From positions 1 to 37,910 of the forward strand of contig DAIOFH010000027.1 of NCBI GenBank assembly GCA_036745875.1: a DNA stretch of 37,910 nt, given 5' to 3'. This stretch comes from DAIOFH01 sp036745875. GTDB lineage: Bacteria > Planctomycetota > SZUA-567. Under the pieces are notes generated by a model. The model searched no databases, was not told the origin of the DNA, and was given only the letters and a program-made list of their open reading frames with translations. Positions within the stretch are counted from its first letter, which is position 1; the number at the start of each line of letters is the position of its first letter. Shown here one piece after another: positions 1 to 7,387 of this stretch. The position numbers and the translations under genes were made by a program.

Positions 1-12
1 TTTTTCATTTGG

Positions 13-40
13 AGCCCTTCGGCGAGTGCGTCGAAGGGCT
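13..40. terminator. Stem-loop, possible terminator
   Basis: A 9-bp perfect stem (AGCCCTTCG / CGAAGGGCT) encloses a 10-base loop. A short T-rich stretch follows on the plus strand, and A-rich sequence lies to the left. It may end a gene lying before the window. The T-run is weak, so a simple repeat hairpin is also possible. Confidence 0.4.
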
Positions 41-213
41 TTCTCATTGAAATTACAAGGATTGCATCTTTGTAAGTGAGTTCAAGCAGTTTTGCCGCTT
101 CGGGAAAAACGGTGGCGAATTCATTCATCCCATGCAAGCCGATGCCGGTTAATTGCAGAAAGAAAACGGCAATTACCCCGCCGACCCCGCCCCGCGGCAA
201 AGCGAACTTACTG

Positions 214-263
214 TCTGCTATGCGCCGAATACCAAGCGGTCTCAATAATTATTCAAACCACTT
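214..263. repeat. Palindromic interspersed repeat, copy A
   Basis: Bases 234-263 form an imperfect palindrome (AAGCGGTCTCAA / TTCAAACCACTT around an AT-rich centre). The same sequence, inverted, recurs at 23791-23841, including about 20 bases beyond the palindrome. It behaves like a REP-type intergenic repeat. No gene overlaps it. Confidence 0.6.
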
Positions 264-299
264 TAGCGTAGAAAAGAACTGCTTGCCGCGTATGAGTAG

Positions 300-437
300 T
301 TATTTTTCAAGCAGTAGCCCTGGCGGGTTGGACAGCATTGCCGACGAGAACACCGTCTGTAGTAAGAACAACTGCGGGAATGACGCCACCGCCGAAGGCA
401 TCATAAAGGGACGGGACGAGGTCGACGACGACGGCAC
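300..437 (-). CDS. Possible 45-codon ORF behind a strong ribosome binding site
   Basis: On the minus strand a perfect AGGAGG (444-449) sits 6 bases before a GTG at 437, opening a 45-codon frame that ends at 300. A TGATAAT hexamer-like box and the orphan palindrome at 473-494 lie just upstream, so the arrangement resembles promoter, operator and RBS of a real gene. The peptide is Ser/Pro-rich and matches no family I recognise. It may be the stump of a gene lost in the decay that affects this end of the window. Coding status is doubtful. Confidence 0.2.
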   Translation of the reverse strand: MPSSSTSSRPFMMPSAVASFPQLFLLQTVFSSAMLSNPPGLLLEK

Positions 438-472
438 CGATATCCTCCTATCTCTACCAATATTATCAAGAA

Positions 473-494
473 GTTACGAGAACGTTCTCGTAAC
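473..494. promoter_or_regulatory. Perfect 22-bp palindrome, LacI-type operator candidate
   Basis: GTTACGAGAAC is followed immediately by its exact reverse complement. The central AACGTT with a CpG at the dyad axis is typical of LacI/GalR-family operators (family knowledge). The only LacI-like sequence nearby is the broken fragment at 1728-2067, so the cognate repressor is probably elsewhere or lost. Confidence 0.55.
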
Positions 495-569
495 CCCTTT
501 TTAGCGTTTTTCCGCGCACGAAAGACGGAGGGACCGAGTTTCAGACGATCCGCGTCTTTTCCCTTGTAG

Positions 570-1529
570 TTACTCGGCGGCGAACGCGCCGTCAAAGTCT
601 CGGTCGGACGCGGGAAAATCAACCCTCCGGACAAAATCACATGACTCCCGCGCGCCGAATTCCCTGTCCATCCCCGGATCCTCCCATTCGACCGACAGGG
701 GGCCCTGGTAGTTCGCCGCATTCAAGGCGCGGATGATGCCGTCGAAATCCACCTGTCCGTGCCCAAGGGAACGGAAATCCCAGCCGCGCCGGCCGTCCCC
801 GGAATCAAGATGCGAACCGAGTATTCCCGACTCGCCGTCCAGTGCGACGGCGACATCCTTCATATGGACGTGGTAGATGCGATCGGCAAAACGGCGCAGG
901 AATTTCACCGGATTCATGCCCTGCCAGAGCAGATGCGACGGATCGAAATTGAAGCCGAGGACCTCGTCGCCGTCGAACTCGCGAAGCAGGCGCTCGGAGG
1001 ACCAGATGTCGAAGGCGATTTCCGTCGGGTGGACCTCGAGGGCGAAGCGGATGCCGTTTTTCCGGAATTTTTCGAAAATGGGCGAAAACAGCTCCCGCAC
1101 CCGCCTGAACCCGGCGTCGACTTCGGCCTTGGTCACCGGCGGGAAGGAGTACCACATATGCCAGATGGGGCTGCCCATAAAGCCGGTCACGACGTCAACG
1201 CCCATATTTTTCGCCGCGTCGGCGGCGTCGAGCATTTGGTTGACTGCCCATTGACGTTTTTTCTCGGCGTTGCCCCGGCAGGAATCGTCGAGACAGAAGG
1301 CGTCGGAGCGGGCGTCGTCGTTCGGGTCAGAGATCAGCTGCCCGGCCAGGTGATTGGAAATCGCCCAGCAATCGAGTCCGCTCGCCGCGAGGATTTCTTT
1401 CTTTTCCTTGCAATAGGTCTTGGATGTGGCGGCCTCATGAAGATTGAGGTGATCGCCCCATGATGCGATTTCGAGGCCTTTTTCGGCGTATCCGAGAACG
1501 CTGTGCGCATACAGGTCTGGACTGCCCTA
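570..1529 (-). pseudogene. Sugar phosphate isomerase/epimerase, N-terminus missing
   Basis: The frame is open from an in-frame TAG near 1530 down to the stop at 570 and encodes about 310 residues of an AP-endonuclease-2-type TIM barrel. Landmarks in order are GLEIASWGDHLNL, WAISNHLAGQ, GVDVVTGF, FALEVHPTEIAFDIW, FNFDPSHLLWQG, IYHVHMKDVAV and GPLSVEWEDPGMDREFG. These include the Glu, Asp and His metal ligands expected of the family. Full-length relatives begin with roughly 15-20 more residues forming the first beta strand. Here no start codon exists in frame before the Met at 1235, which lies deep inside the barrel. Upstream sequence in other frames does not supply the missing part. I read it as 5'-truncated and inactive. 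The remaining sequence carries no internal stop, so the break looks recent. Confidence 0.8.
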
Positions 1530-1727
1530 AGCGCCTACCTGCTTCTCACCATCATCAAAAAGCGCCTCTCCCTGCCGCATGATCTGCACGAAATGACGCA
1601 AATTCTGCGCCTACATCTTTTCGCAAAAATGCCCATTTTATCGCTACTTTTTCCACCTACACCGCAAATTCAGTATATGCCGATATGTAACCAATTGAAA
1701 TTATTCGACTAATAACCGGACAGCAGT

Positions 1728-2067
1728 GCATGTTGATAATCATTCTCGCCGCCAGCATACCCATGTTTTCCTTCGATATGTGGACGGTCGTCAGCGGCGG
1801 GATCAGATGCGGGGAAAATTCGACGTCGTCATAGCCTATCACACCCACCTGGTCAGGGATGCTGAGCCCTTTTTCATGTATGGCGTGGAGGATGCCGATG
1901 GCGGTATTGTCGTTGCTCGCCGAAAAAGCGACGGGATAATTCGTTATTTCCAGATGCTTCTTGGTCTGCAGGTAGGCGTCTGTTATGGAGTCGTCCTTCG
2001 TAAACAGTAACGTGAGCTCGACATTGGCACGATTTTCCTTGATGGCCTGCTTGAACGCGTCAACATG
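1728..2067 (-). pseudogene. LacI-family regulator fragment, truncated at both ends
   Basis: The minus strand reads through an effector-domain segment with FKQAIKENRANVELTLLF, PVAFSASNDNTAIGILHAI, GLSIPDQVGVIGYDDVEF and PPLTTVHISKENMGMLAARM. This is the second half of a LacI/GalR periplasmic-binding-like domain. The DNA-binding domain and first subdomain are absent. The match stops abruptly near 1728, after which the frame runs into unrelated residues to a stop at 1657. The other end abuts the ftsH tail near 2067. It cannot bind DNA and is a relic. Confidence 0.8.
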
Positions 2068-2195
2068 CCAAGGCGCTGGAAATCATGACGGAAAACGCGG
2101 ACAAGCTCCACGAGCTCGCGAAACACCTGTTGGAAAAGGAAACCATCAACGGTGAGGAATTCATGGCCATCCTGAAAAAAGAAACAAAGGAATAG
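2068..2195 (+). pseudogene. ftsH: C-terminal tail of FtsH protease, fragment
   Basis: About 42 codons in frame read KALEIMTENADKLHELAKHL followed by LEKETINGEEFMAIL and a stop at 2195. This matches the extreme C-terminus of the membrane AAA+ metalloprotease FtsH. The ATPase and protease domains are absent: sequence upstream of about 2067 is a LacI fragment on the other strand. The stop codon overlaps the RBS of the GT8 gene, so the original order was probably ftsH followed by the glycosyltransferase. The sharp junction means a deletion, a rearrangement or an assembly join. Confidence 0.75.
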
Positions 2196-2204
2196 GAGAA
2201 AACC

Positions 2205-3107
2205 ATGTCCAAAGACAGCCGGACCGCCACACAACCCATCAACATACTGGTAACGCTCGACAGAAACTACCTGGCAGCACTGAGGACCATGCTGAAATCC
2301 CTGTTCCTCAACAACCCGCGCACGCTGTTCCATGTCCATCTGCTGCACGACAATTTATCACCGGAGGATATTGAGGCGATCAGGGATTTTTGCGAACGGA
2401 ACATGGCGAAGCTGATTCCCAGCCGCGTTGCCGAGGAGATTTTCGCGGACGCGCCGGTGACCTTCCATTACAGCAGGGCGATGTATTACCGCCTGCTGGC
2501 CTTCAAGGCGCTTCCGGACAATATTGACAAGATACTCTACCTCGATCCGGACATCCTCGTCATCAATCCGGTGCGCAAACTCTACGACACCGACATTTCC
2601 GGTTATTTGTATGCGGCGGCGGCGCACGCCGGTCTGACCAACCTATCCACCTACGTCAACCAGTTGCGTCTCAACACTTTCACGGGCGAGTACTACTACA
2701 ACTCCGGAGTGCTCTTGATGAACCTGGAACTGCAAAGGAAGGAAATCGACTGCGAGGAAGTGTTCGCCTACGGGGAAAAGGAGGCGGACAATCTGATTCT
2801 GCCCGACCAGGATATTCTTAATGCCCTGTTCGCGGAGCGCATCCTGCCCCTGGAAGACGAACTGTACAACTACGACTGCAGGCGCTACGACACCTACCTT
2901 CTCAGGAGCTCCGGGGAGACGACCATGGACTGGGTCATGCAGAACACGGTGTTATTGCACTTCTGCGGCAAACGGAAGCCATGGACGGGCAATTACTCCG
3001 GGCGATTCGGCGCCTTGTACAAACATTACATGCGCCTGGCGGAAAGCCATTATGTCATACAACGACTGGATCCGGAACGCCGACCCTCCTATGCACAGAC
3101 ATCATGA
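2205..3107 (+). CDS. Glycosyltransferase family 8 protein
   Basis: A 300-residue GT-A fold retaining glycosyltransferase, expected to transfer a sugar from a nucleotide-sugar donor to a lipopolysaccharide, glycan or protein acceptor in the cytoplasm. Family landmarks: N-terminal INILVTLDRNYLAALRTML, the metal-binding DxD in KILYLDPDILVINP (near residue 105), YYNSGVLLMNL, LPDQDILNALF and the C-terminal LHFCGKRKPW that supplies a further metal ligand. The length is normal for GspA/LgtC-like members. The ATG at 2205 is preceded by AGGAG overlapping the stop of the ftsH remnant, suggesting co-transcription before the locus broke. The acceptor cannot be inferred. Confidence 0.9.
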   Translation: MSKDSRTATQPINILVTLDRNYLAALRTMLKSLFLNNPRTLFHVHLLHDNLSPEDIEAIRDFCERNMAKLIPSRVAEEIFADAPVTFHYSRAMYYRLLAFKALPDNIDKILYLDPDILVINPVRKLYDTDISGYLYAAAAHAGLTNLSTYVNQLRLNTFTGEYYYNSGVLLMNLELQRKEIDCEEVFAYGEKEADNLILPDQDILNALFAERILPLEDELYNYDCRRYDTYLLRSSGETTMDWVMQNTVLLHFCGKRKPWTGNYSGRFGALYKHYMRLAESHYVIQRLDPERRPSYAQTS

Positions 3108-3281
3108 CTTTAGAAGCCGGAAAGGATACTATCATGTCTATTACCGCAAGATCGCCGCCAACATCCGCCTTGCCGGCTCCGGTGCCGGGATTGTCCAGGT
3201 CAAGGGGCAAGGTGATGTCCGGCACACGCGCCGGGAAAATCATGGCCGGCATGAGCAAATGCAGTGCGCAGTCCGGCGAAC

Positions 3282-3623
3282 TTACATTTTTCCGGATTCA
3301 ACCAACTCCTGATACTGTATGCCCCAGGTTCCCAGCACACTGATTACCGGCCTGAGCGTGTCTCCCAGCTCGCTCAGCCTGTACTCCACCCGTGGCGGGA
3401 CTTCCGCAAACACCTGGCGATTGACAAGGCCATCCTTCTCCATGGCGCGGAGGTTTTGCGTAAGCACTTTCTGGCTGATGCCGGTGATGGAACGCTGCAA
3501 TTCATTGAACCGTTTGGTGCCGTCCAGAAGTTCCCTGAGGACGAATATCTTCCATTTGTTGCCGATCAGGACCATGGCCGTTTCGACAGGACATTCGGAG
3601 ACAATAATTTTTTCTTTTCCCAT
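3282..3623 (-). CDS. HxlR-family winged-helix transcriptional regulator
   Basis: 113 residues, the normal size for HxlR/YodB-type MarR-like regulators. The conserved core is visible: CPVETAMVLIGNKWKIFVLR, then LLDGTKRFNEL, GISQKVLTQNLRAMEKDGLV and the wing VPPRVEYRLSELG. A single Cys near residue 11 in SECPVETA is at the position used for thiol sensing of quinones or diamide in YodB-type members (family knowledge). It is divergent from the cupin gene at 3803, with an operator-like dyad between, so it probably controls that gene and itself in response to oxidative or electrophile stress or a small aromatic molecule. Confidence 0.92.
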   Translation of the reverse strand: MGKEKIIVSECPVETAMVLIGNKWKIFVLRELLDGTKRFNELQRSITGISQKVLTQNLRAMEKDGLVNRQVFAEVPPRVEYRLSELGDTLRPVISVLGTWGIQYQELVESGKM

Positions 3624-3643
3624 AACCTGTTCCGTTTCAGCAA

Positions 3644-3677
3644 TAGTTACCTTTTAAACCCTACGTAACTTAAAGGT
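3644..3677. promoter_or_regulatory. Operator-like dyad between hxlR-type gene and cupin gene
   Basis: Two nested inverted repeats share one axis: GTTAC (3646-3650) with GTAAC (3665-3669), and ACCTTTTAA (3649-3657) with TTAAAGGT (3670-3677). It lies 20 bases upstream of the regulator start and in front of the cupin gene. HxlR-family operators commonly contain AGTTAC/GTAACT half sites, so this is the likely autoregulatory site. Confidence 0.55.
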
Positions 3678-3802
3678 GCCTACTTTACAATCGTCCGCAA
3701 CGGCATATTATCAACTGTCATCACGGATGGCAACAGATAATAAAAAAGATTTACCAAAACGAAACGCCACATCGGCAAATTTGAAAAAGAGAGGAAAAAG
3801 CC

Positions 3803-4225
3803 ATGGCAGCCAAGAAGGAAAAAGCATATTCGTTGTACAACATGGGGACGTTCGCCGCATTGGGCGAAAAAGAGGTCGACGGCGGAAAAGGCAGGGTCAT
3901 GCTGGGAGCGGCGCTCGGGCTGACCGGCTGCGAAATCTCCGTCAACAGCACACCGCCCGGAGGGTTCGCACCCTTTGTCCACTCCCACAAGCTGAATGAG
4001 GAAGCCTATATCATCGTCAGCGGCAAAGGCGTGTTCCACGTCGACGGCGAGGAGTTCGCCATACAGGAAGGAAGCGTCATCCGCGTGGCTCCAGAGGGAA
4101 AACGCGCCATGAAGGCGGGCGATGAAACCTTGGTCTACATCTGCATACAGGCGCAAAAGGGCAGCCTGACCCAGGCCACCATGGAGGACGGCATCATCAA
4201 CGACGAAAAAGCCTCCTGGATGTAG
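3803..4225 (+). CDS. Small cupin-domain protein
   Basis: 140 residues with a single cupin_2 barrel. The first metal-binding motif is G-x5-H-x-H with a following Glu (GGFAPFVHSHKLNEEAYIIVSG), and the second motif region reads GEEFAIQEGSVIRVAPEGKRAM. The second motif lacks the usual His, so metal binding may rest on three ligands. Such proteins are often small dioxygenases, isomerases or ligand-binding proteins. The partner HxlR regulator suggests a stress or detoxification role, but no reaction can be assigned. An AGAGGA sequence 8 bases upstream supports the ATG at 3803. A strong terminator follows, so it is monocistronic. Confidence 0.85.
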   Translation: MAAKKEKAYSLYNMGTFAALGEKEVDGGKGRVMLGAALGLTGCEISVNSTPPGGFAPFVHSHKLNEEAYIIVSGKGVFHVDGEEFAIQEGSVIRVAPEGKRAMKAGDETLVYICIQAQKGSLTQATMEDGIINDEKASWM

Positions 4226-4256
4226 CCGGGAGCTTGCGAACACTGAATACAAAAGA

Positions 4257-4295
4257 GGCGGGCGCATCCCTGGCATGGGACGCCCGCCTTTTTTT
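4257..4295 (+). terminator. Rho-independent terminator of the cupin gene
   Basis: GC-rich arms GGCGGGCGCATCCC and GGGACGCCCGCC, with one bulge, enclose a 6-base loop and are followed by seven T residues. It lies about 30 bases after the cupin stop codon. Confidence 0.9.
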
Positions 4296-4360
4296 ATGCG
4301 GTGCTGCAGCGAAATCCTAATATCCACGAAAATTCTGAAATGCGTTAGGGGGGAGTAATC

Positions 4361-4383
4361 CACTGTACATGACTATTTTTGAA
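4361..4383. mobile_element. Solo terminal inverted repeat of the MITE-like family
   Basis: CACTGTACATGACTATTTTT differs by one base from the right terminus (reverse complement) of the 120-bp element at 28625-28744. No matching second end with a 9-bp duplication was found downstream up to about 5400, so this is a lone or decayed terminus. Confidence 0.5.
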
Positions 4384-4394
4384 AAAAGGGTATG

Positions 4395-4645
4395 CTTTTC
4401 CTATAGCGGAGGCAAGGCGACATGGATCCCGGCAGCTGCAGACGTTTTTTCCCGGTTTATTGTACAAGACACCGGGATGACGGTTTTTCGGGGGAAGTGC
4501 GGCGCTTTCGGTGCGGAGACAGGCCTACGTCCCGAAAGCGCGCACCCCCCTTTTTCGTCATCCCGGCGGGGTTACATCGAACCGGGCGAAAAAGCGTCCG
4601 CAGCTGCCGGGATCCAGGTCGCCTTGCCTCCGCTACGAGCAAAAG
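4395..4645. repeat. Long imperfect inverted repeat, about 115-bp arms
   Basis: The left arm (4395-4511) and right arm (4531-4645) are near-exact reverse complements around a loop of about 19 bases. Both arms carry AGCGGAGGCAAGGCGAC, GGATCCCGGCAGCTGC, the CGGGATGACG motif and GCGCTTTCGG. Within each arm the ATCCCGG and CCGGGAT boxes can pair with each other, so each arm is itself a REP-like hairpin and the whole is a head-to-head pair. The single strand or transcript could fold into one very long stem. No ORF here is credible. No transposase is present, so it is a non-autonomous or structural element. Confidence 0.85.
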
Positions 4646-4692
4646 GTTGAATCTTATAATCGCACCCGCAGGAAATTATTGCGGGCGTCGTC

Positions 4693-4720
4693 TTGTCATA
4701 CGAAGCGTAATAGCTATAAT
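4693..4720 (+). promoter_or_regulatory. Sigma-70-type promoter for the small membrane protein gene
   Basis: TTGTCA (4693-4698) and TATAAT (4715-4720) are separated by 16 bases. Transcription would start near 4727, about 43 bases before the ATG at 4770. Confidence 0.6.
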
Positions 4721-4769
4721 CAACCCCACCTGAACCGCCGTAAATGTATTTCACTTATAAGGACACCTG

Positions 4770-5147
4770 ATGAATTCTGACAGCCTTGGAACCATTTTCG
4801 ACCTTATCATGTTTCTGGGCTGCGCCTATTGCGGCTATTCCTGGTTCTGGATGCGCCAAAACGGGCAAATACACAAAAACCCCATTCTGATCCCGCCCCG
4901 TGTCGAAATTTCGGACTGCAAGGACAAAGAAGGGTATATGCGCTATCTTTCCCCCCGCCTGCTGGTGTTCTCGATCGTGGGCGTCGTTTTCGGGGCGATC
5001 AACCTTTACGGAAGCTACAGAAGCCTTCCCCCGGAGATCTGGCTTCTCGCCATCGGCATACTCCTCGCCAACATCGTCTGGTTTGCTTTTGTCATTCACC
5101 AGGCGATCAAGCGCTTCTGGGACCCGGAACCGCAGATTCGCCTGTAA
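4770..5147 (+). CDS. Small integral membrane protein, function unknown
   Basis: 125 residues with three probable membrane helices: about residues 6-26 (IFDLIMFLGCAYCGYSWFW), 65-84 (LLVFSIVGVVFGAINLYGSY) and 91-112 (IWLLAIGILLANIVWFAFVI). A charged cytoplasmic or extracytoplasmic loop separates helices 1 and 2. AAGGA sits 7 bases before the ATG. I recognise no family. The gene has its own promoter-like sequence and stands alone between the long inverted repeat and the sigma-54 activator gene. A role in the neighbouring GRE locus is possible but unsupported. Confidence 0.7.
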   Translation: MNSDSLGTIFDLIMFLGCAYCGYSWFWMRQNGQIHKNPILIPPRVEISDCKDKEGYMRYLSPRLLVFSIVGVVFGAINLYGSYRSLPPEIWLLAIGILLANIVWFAFVIHQAIKRFWDPEPQIRL

Positions 5148-5489
5148 ACAACCGGAAAACCGAGACGCTGCCGAACAACTCACTCCCAACACTTCGTAAA
5201 GAAAAGCGGAGGCATAGCCGTCCGCCGTCCCCACTGCCAAAGCCGTTGTTCAAAAAAGCGTCACCCCTCTTTGCAATAAAATCAATATCCCCGAAAGCAC
5301 AAAGCCTAAATCGCCGATCTACGGGCATTGCCCGCTTCACTGCTCCGCGATCGGCGGCATCACAAATCTGCAGCCCAATCGGGAACGAATTTCCTTGTTG
5401 GTAAGATGCTTGTATGCTATTCTTAGCAAAAGTGCAAATAATTTTGCCTTATCTCCAAGTTGTAAAAATTCCTTGCACAAGGGGTCGGA
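5148..5489. other. Intergenic region with cruciform-like hairpin
   Basis: No gene is visible. CGCCGATC (5312-5319) pairs with GATCGGCG (5349-5356), and inside it CGGGC/GCCCG forms a second stem, giving a branched structure that could end transcription from 4770. A TGCA-type dyad for the downstream regulator lies at 5433-5448. I see no convincing sigma-70 promoter for the gene at 5490. Confidence 0.5.
5433..5448. promoter_or_regulatory. TGCA-N8-TGCC dyad upstream of the sigma-54 activator gene
   Basis: TGCA-aataattt-TGCC has the same layout as the four dyads at 7225-7387 downstream. It lies 42 bases before the activator start codon, where it could mediate autoregulation. Confidence 0.45.
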
Positions 5490-7220
5490 ATGGATTACCG
5501 CTCAGCGATGGACTATCTCAACGAATGCATGCTTGGCGCGATTTTGGTGGCGGAAGACAAGAGCGTCGCCGAATACAACGAAGTCGCGGCAAGGCTCCTG
5601 CAGACCAATGGCGACCTCAAGAACAAACCAATGGGCCTCGCTGTGAAATTCCTTCCCATGGACGACAGCGGTGCAACCTATGCCAACGTGGGCTTCGGCC
5701 GATATATCAAACAATGCCCCTCCCCGGAACCGGAAAACCTGCCGCCCGGATCAAAGCTGGTCGTCTTCCGCGACGCCACCAAGGACATCCTCTACGGGAT
5801 GCTGATGAAGGTGGTCAACAAACTCAAGGAATCGGTGATTTTATGCGACGAATACAGCCGAATACTCGTCCTGAACGAAGCGGCCGTCGCCATGGACTCG
5901 CTCCCCATCCAGAAGGTGATCGGCATGACCCTCGGCAGCGTCTACCATATGAACAGCGACAGCTTTCTCGCCATCCCGAAAACGATCGAGGACAAGCAGC
6001 CCCGGCTGGAACTGCGCCAGCATTACAAAACCCTCTACGGCAAGCACGTGGACATCGTAGCGGACAATTACCCCGTGGTCGAGGGAGGACATACCCTTGG
6101 CGGCTTCGCCGTCATGCAGGACTGGTCGCAGATCGACGAACTGAACAAGAGGATCATCGACCTGCAAAGCAAGTTGCTGGAAAAAACTTCGCCCGCCGAC
6201 AGGCCGAAGCCCGGCCAGGCGCTGACGGTCAAGTACCGCTTCAAGGACATCATCCATATCAGCCCGGCCATGCGCAAAGTTGTGGAAAAATGCCGCCAAG
6301 TGGCGAAATCCGACTCCTCCGTCATGATCTACGGCGAGACCGGCACGGGAAAGGAACTGATAAGCCAGAGCATCCACGGCGCAAGCAAGCGGGCGGACGG
6401 CTCGTTCCTCGCCATCAACTGCGCCGCCATACCGGAAAACCTCCTCGAGTCCATGCTGTTCGGCACTGAAAGGGGGGCCTACACCGGGGCGGAACGCCGT
6501 GAAGGCCTTTTCGAGCAGGCAGACGGCGGCACCCTGCTCCTTGATGAAATCAACTCCATGAATATTTCCCTCCAGTCCAAGCTGCTCAGGGTCCTGCAGG
6601 AAGGCGTGGTGCGTCGGGTGGGCGGCTCGACCGAGATCCGCGTGGACGTGCGGGTGCTTTCCAACATCAATATCCCGCCCTATCAGGCCATAGAGGAAAA
6701 TCGTCTTAGGCGCGACCTGTTCTACCGGCTCGGCGTCGTCAACATCAACCTGCCGCCGCTCCGGGAGCGCAAGGAGGACATCCACCTCCTGACCAGCCAT
6801 TTCATCCAGCACCTCAGTAAAAAGATGCTGAAAAACATCGCGGACATCGATGCGTCCACACTCGAACTGTTCCTCGCCTACGACTGGCCCGGCAACGTGC
6901 GGGAACTCCACCACGCCATCGAACACGCCATGAACGTGGTGCCGGCGGACAGTTCCCTCATCACCCCCGCCCATATCCCCGAACACATCCTTGCCACGGT
7001 AAACGGCCACCCGCCGGAAAACGGCGAGGCACGCGAAGGCCCCATAGCCCTCCCTCAGCTCCTGGACGATGTGGAACGCAGGGTATTGCGAAAGGCGCTG
7101 CAGGAAAACAACGGCAATATCTCCCAAACGGCTCGTGCCCTCGGAGTAAGCAGGCAAAACCTCCAATACAGGCTGAAAAAACAGGAATTGGAATTTACCA
7201 GCGGTGATGCGGCGGAGTAA
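5490..7220 (+). CDS. Sigma-54-dependent activator with PAS-type sensor (RocR-like)
   Basis: 576-residue enhancer-binding protein. The N-terminal half (about 1-235) holds a PAS-like sensor, clearest at 110-215, with no response-regulator receiver domain, so it probably senses a small molecule directly. The central AAA+ domain (about 250-480) has Walker A GETGTGKE, the sigma-54 contact loop as GAYTGA (usual GAFTGA with Phe to Tyr), Walker B GGTLLLDEIN and the arginine-finger region RLRRDLFYRL. The C-terminal Fis-type helix-turn-helix reads NGNISQTARALGVSRQNLQYRL. Family relatives include RocR/ArgR-like activators of amino acid use. It lies just upstream of a -24/-12 promoter serving the GRE operon, with repeated dyads between, and is the obvious regulator of that operon. 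AAGGGG precedes the ATG. Confidence 0.95.
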   Translation: MDYRSAMDYLNECMLGAILVAEDKSVAEYNEVAARLLQTNGDLKNKPMGLAVKFLPMDDSGATYANVGFGRYIKQCPSPEPENLPPGSKLVVFRDATKDILYGMLMKVVNKLKESVILCDEYSRILVLNEAAVAMDSLPIQKVIGMTLGSVYHMNSDSFLAIPKTIEDKQPRLELRQHYKTLYGKHVDIVADNYPVVEGGHTLGGFAVMQDWSQIDELNKRIIDLQSKLLEKTSPADRPKPGQALTVKYRFKDIIHISPAMRKVVEKCRQVAKSDSSVMIYGETGTGKELISQSIHGASKRADGSFLAINCAAIPENLLESMLFGTERGAYTGAERREGLFEQADGGTLLLDEINSMNISLQSKLLRVLQEGVVRRVGGSTEIRVDVRVLSNINIPPYQAIEENRLRRDLFYRLGVVNINLPPLRERKEDIHLLTSHFIQHLSKKMLKNIADIDASTLELFLAYDWPGNVRELHHAIEHAMNVVPADSSLITPAHIPEHILATVNGHPPENGEAREGPIALPQLLDDVERRVLRKALQENNGNISQTARALGVSRQNLQYRLKKQELEFTSGDAAE

Positions 7221-7224
7221 AGTC

Positions 7225-7240
7225 TGCATAATTTTTTGCA
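7225..7240. promoter_or_regulatory. Activator-binding dyad 1 (TGCA-N8-TGCA)
   Basis: TGCA-taattttt-TGCA starts 5 bases after the activator stop codon. With 7256-7271 it forms a 16-bp inverted repeat with one mismatch, but no T-run follows, so an enhancer site fits better than a terminator. Confidence 0.55.
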
Positions 7241-7255
7241 CTTCGCAATTCACCC

Positions 7256-7283
7256 TGCAAAAAATCATGCATTAAAGTATGCA
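7256..7283. promoter_or_regulatory. Overlapping activator-binding dyads 2 and 3
   Basis: TGCA-aaaaatca-TGCA (7256-7271) shares its right TGCA with TGCA-ttaaagta-TGCA (7268-7283). The axes lie 31 and 43 bases from that of dyad 1, so dyads 1 and 2 are about three helical turns apart. They are about 380 bases upstream of the -24/-12 promoter, a normal enhancer distance. Confidence 0.55.
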
Positions 7284-7371
7284 ACATCTGACTATTCCCC
7301 ACGTTAGCATCGTTCTTACCAAGGGCGAGAGTGCATAAACCAAGTGTTAGGATATAGGCGGATTGAGTAGA

Positions 7372-7387
7372 TGCAAAAAAACTTGCT
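7372..7387. promoter_or_regulatory. Activator-binding dyad 4 (TGCA-N8-TGCT)
   Basis: TGCA-aaaaaact-TGCT repeats the same spacing with one changed base in the right half. It lies about 265 bases upstream of the sigma-54 promoter. Confidence 0.45.

Noticed and set aside
76..504. 142-codon plus-strand ORF at the window start
   Set aside because: It runs across the palindromic repeat and the operator-like palindrome, has no RBS, and its product is low-complexity and motif-free.
759..1463. 234-codon plus-strand ORF opposite the truncated isomerase
   Set aside because: The minus strand encodes conserved TIM-barrel motifs here; the plus frame does not resemble a protein family.
1503..1712. 69-codon plus-strand ORF between the isomerase and LacI relics
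   Set aside because: It crosses the truncation junction, has no RBS and no similarity.
3108..3281. Short ORFs between the GT8 and HxlR genes (for example an ATG at 3134)
   Set aside because: Overlapping frames on both strands are open by chance; none has recognisable motifs. I see nothing convincing in this spacer.
5841..7268. 475-codon minus-strand ORF opposite the sigma-54 activator
   Set aside because: It is the antisense of a clear AAA+ domain gene; long open antisense frames are expected from GC-rich third positions. No family features.
7225..7271. Inverted repeat after the activator gene as a transcription terminator
   Set aside because: The arms could pair, but the stem is AT-rich, the loop is 15 bases and no T-run follows; the TGCA-N8-TGCA pattern recurring elsewhere fits binding sites better.
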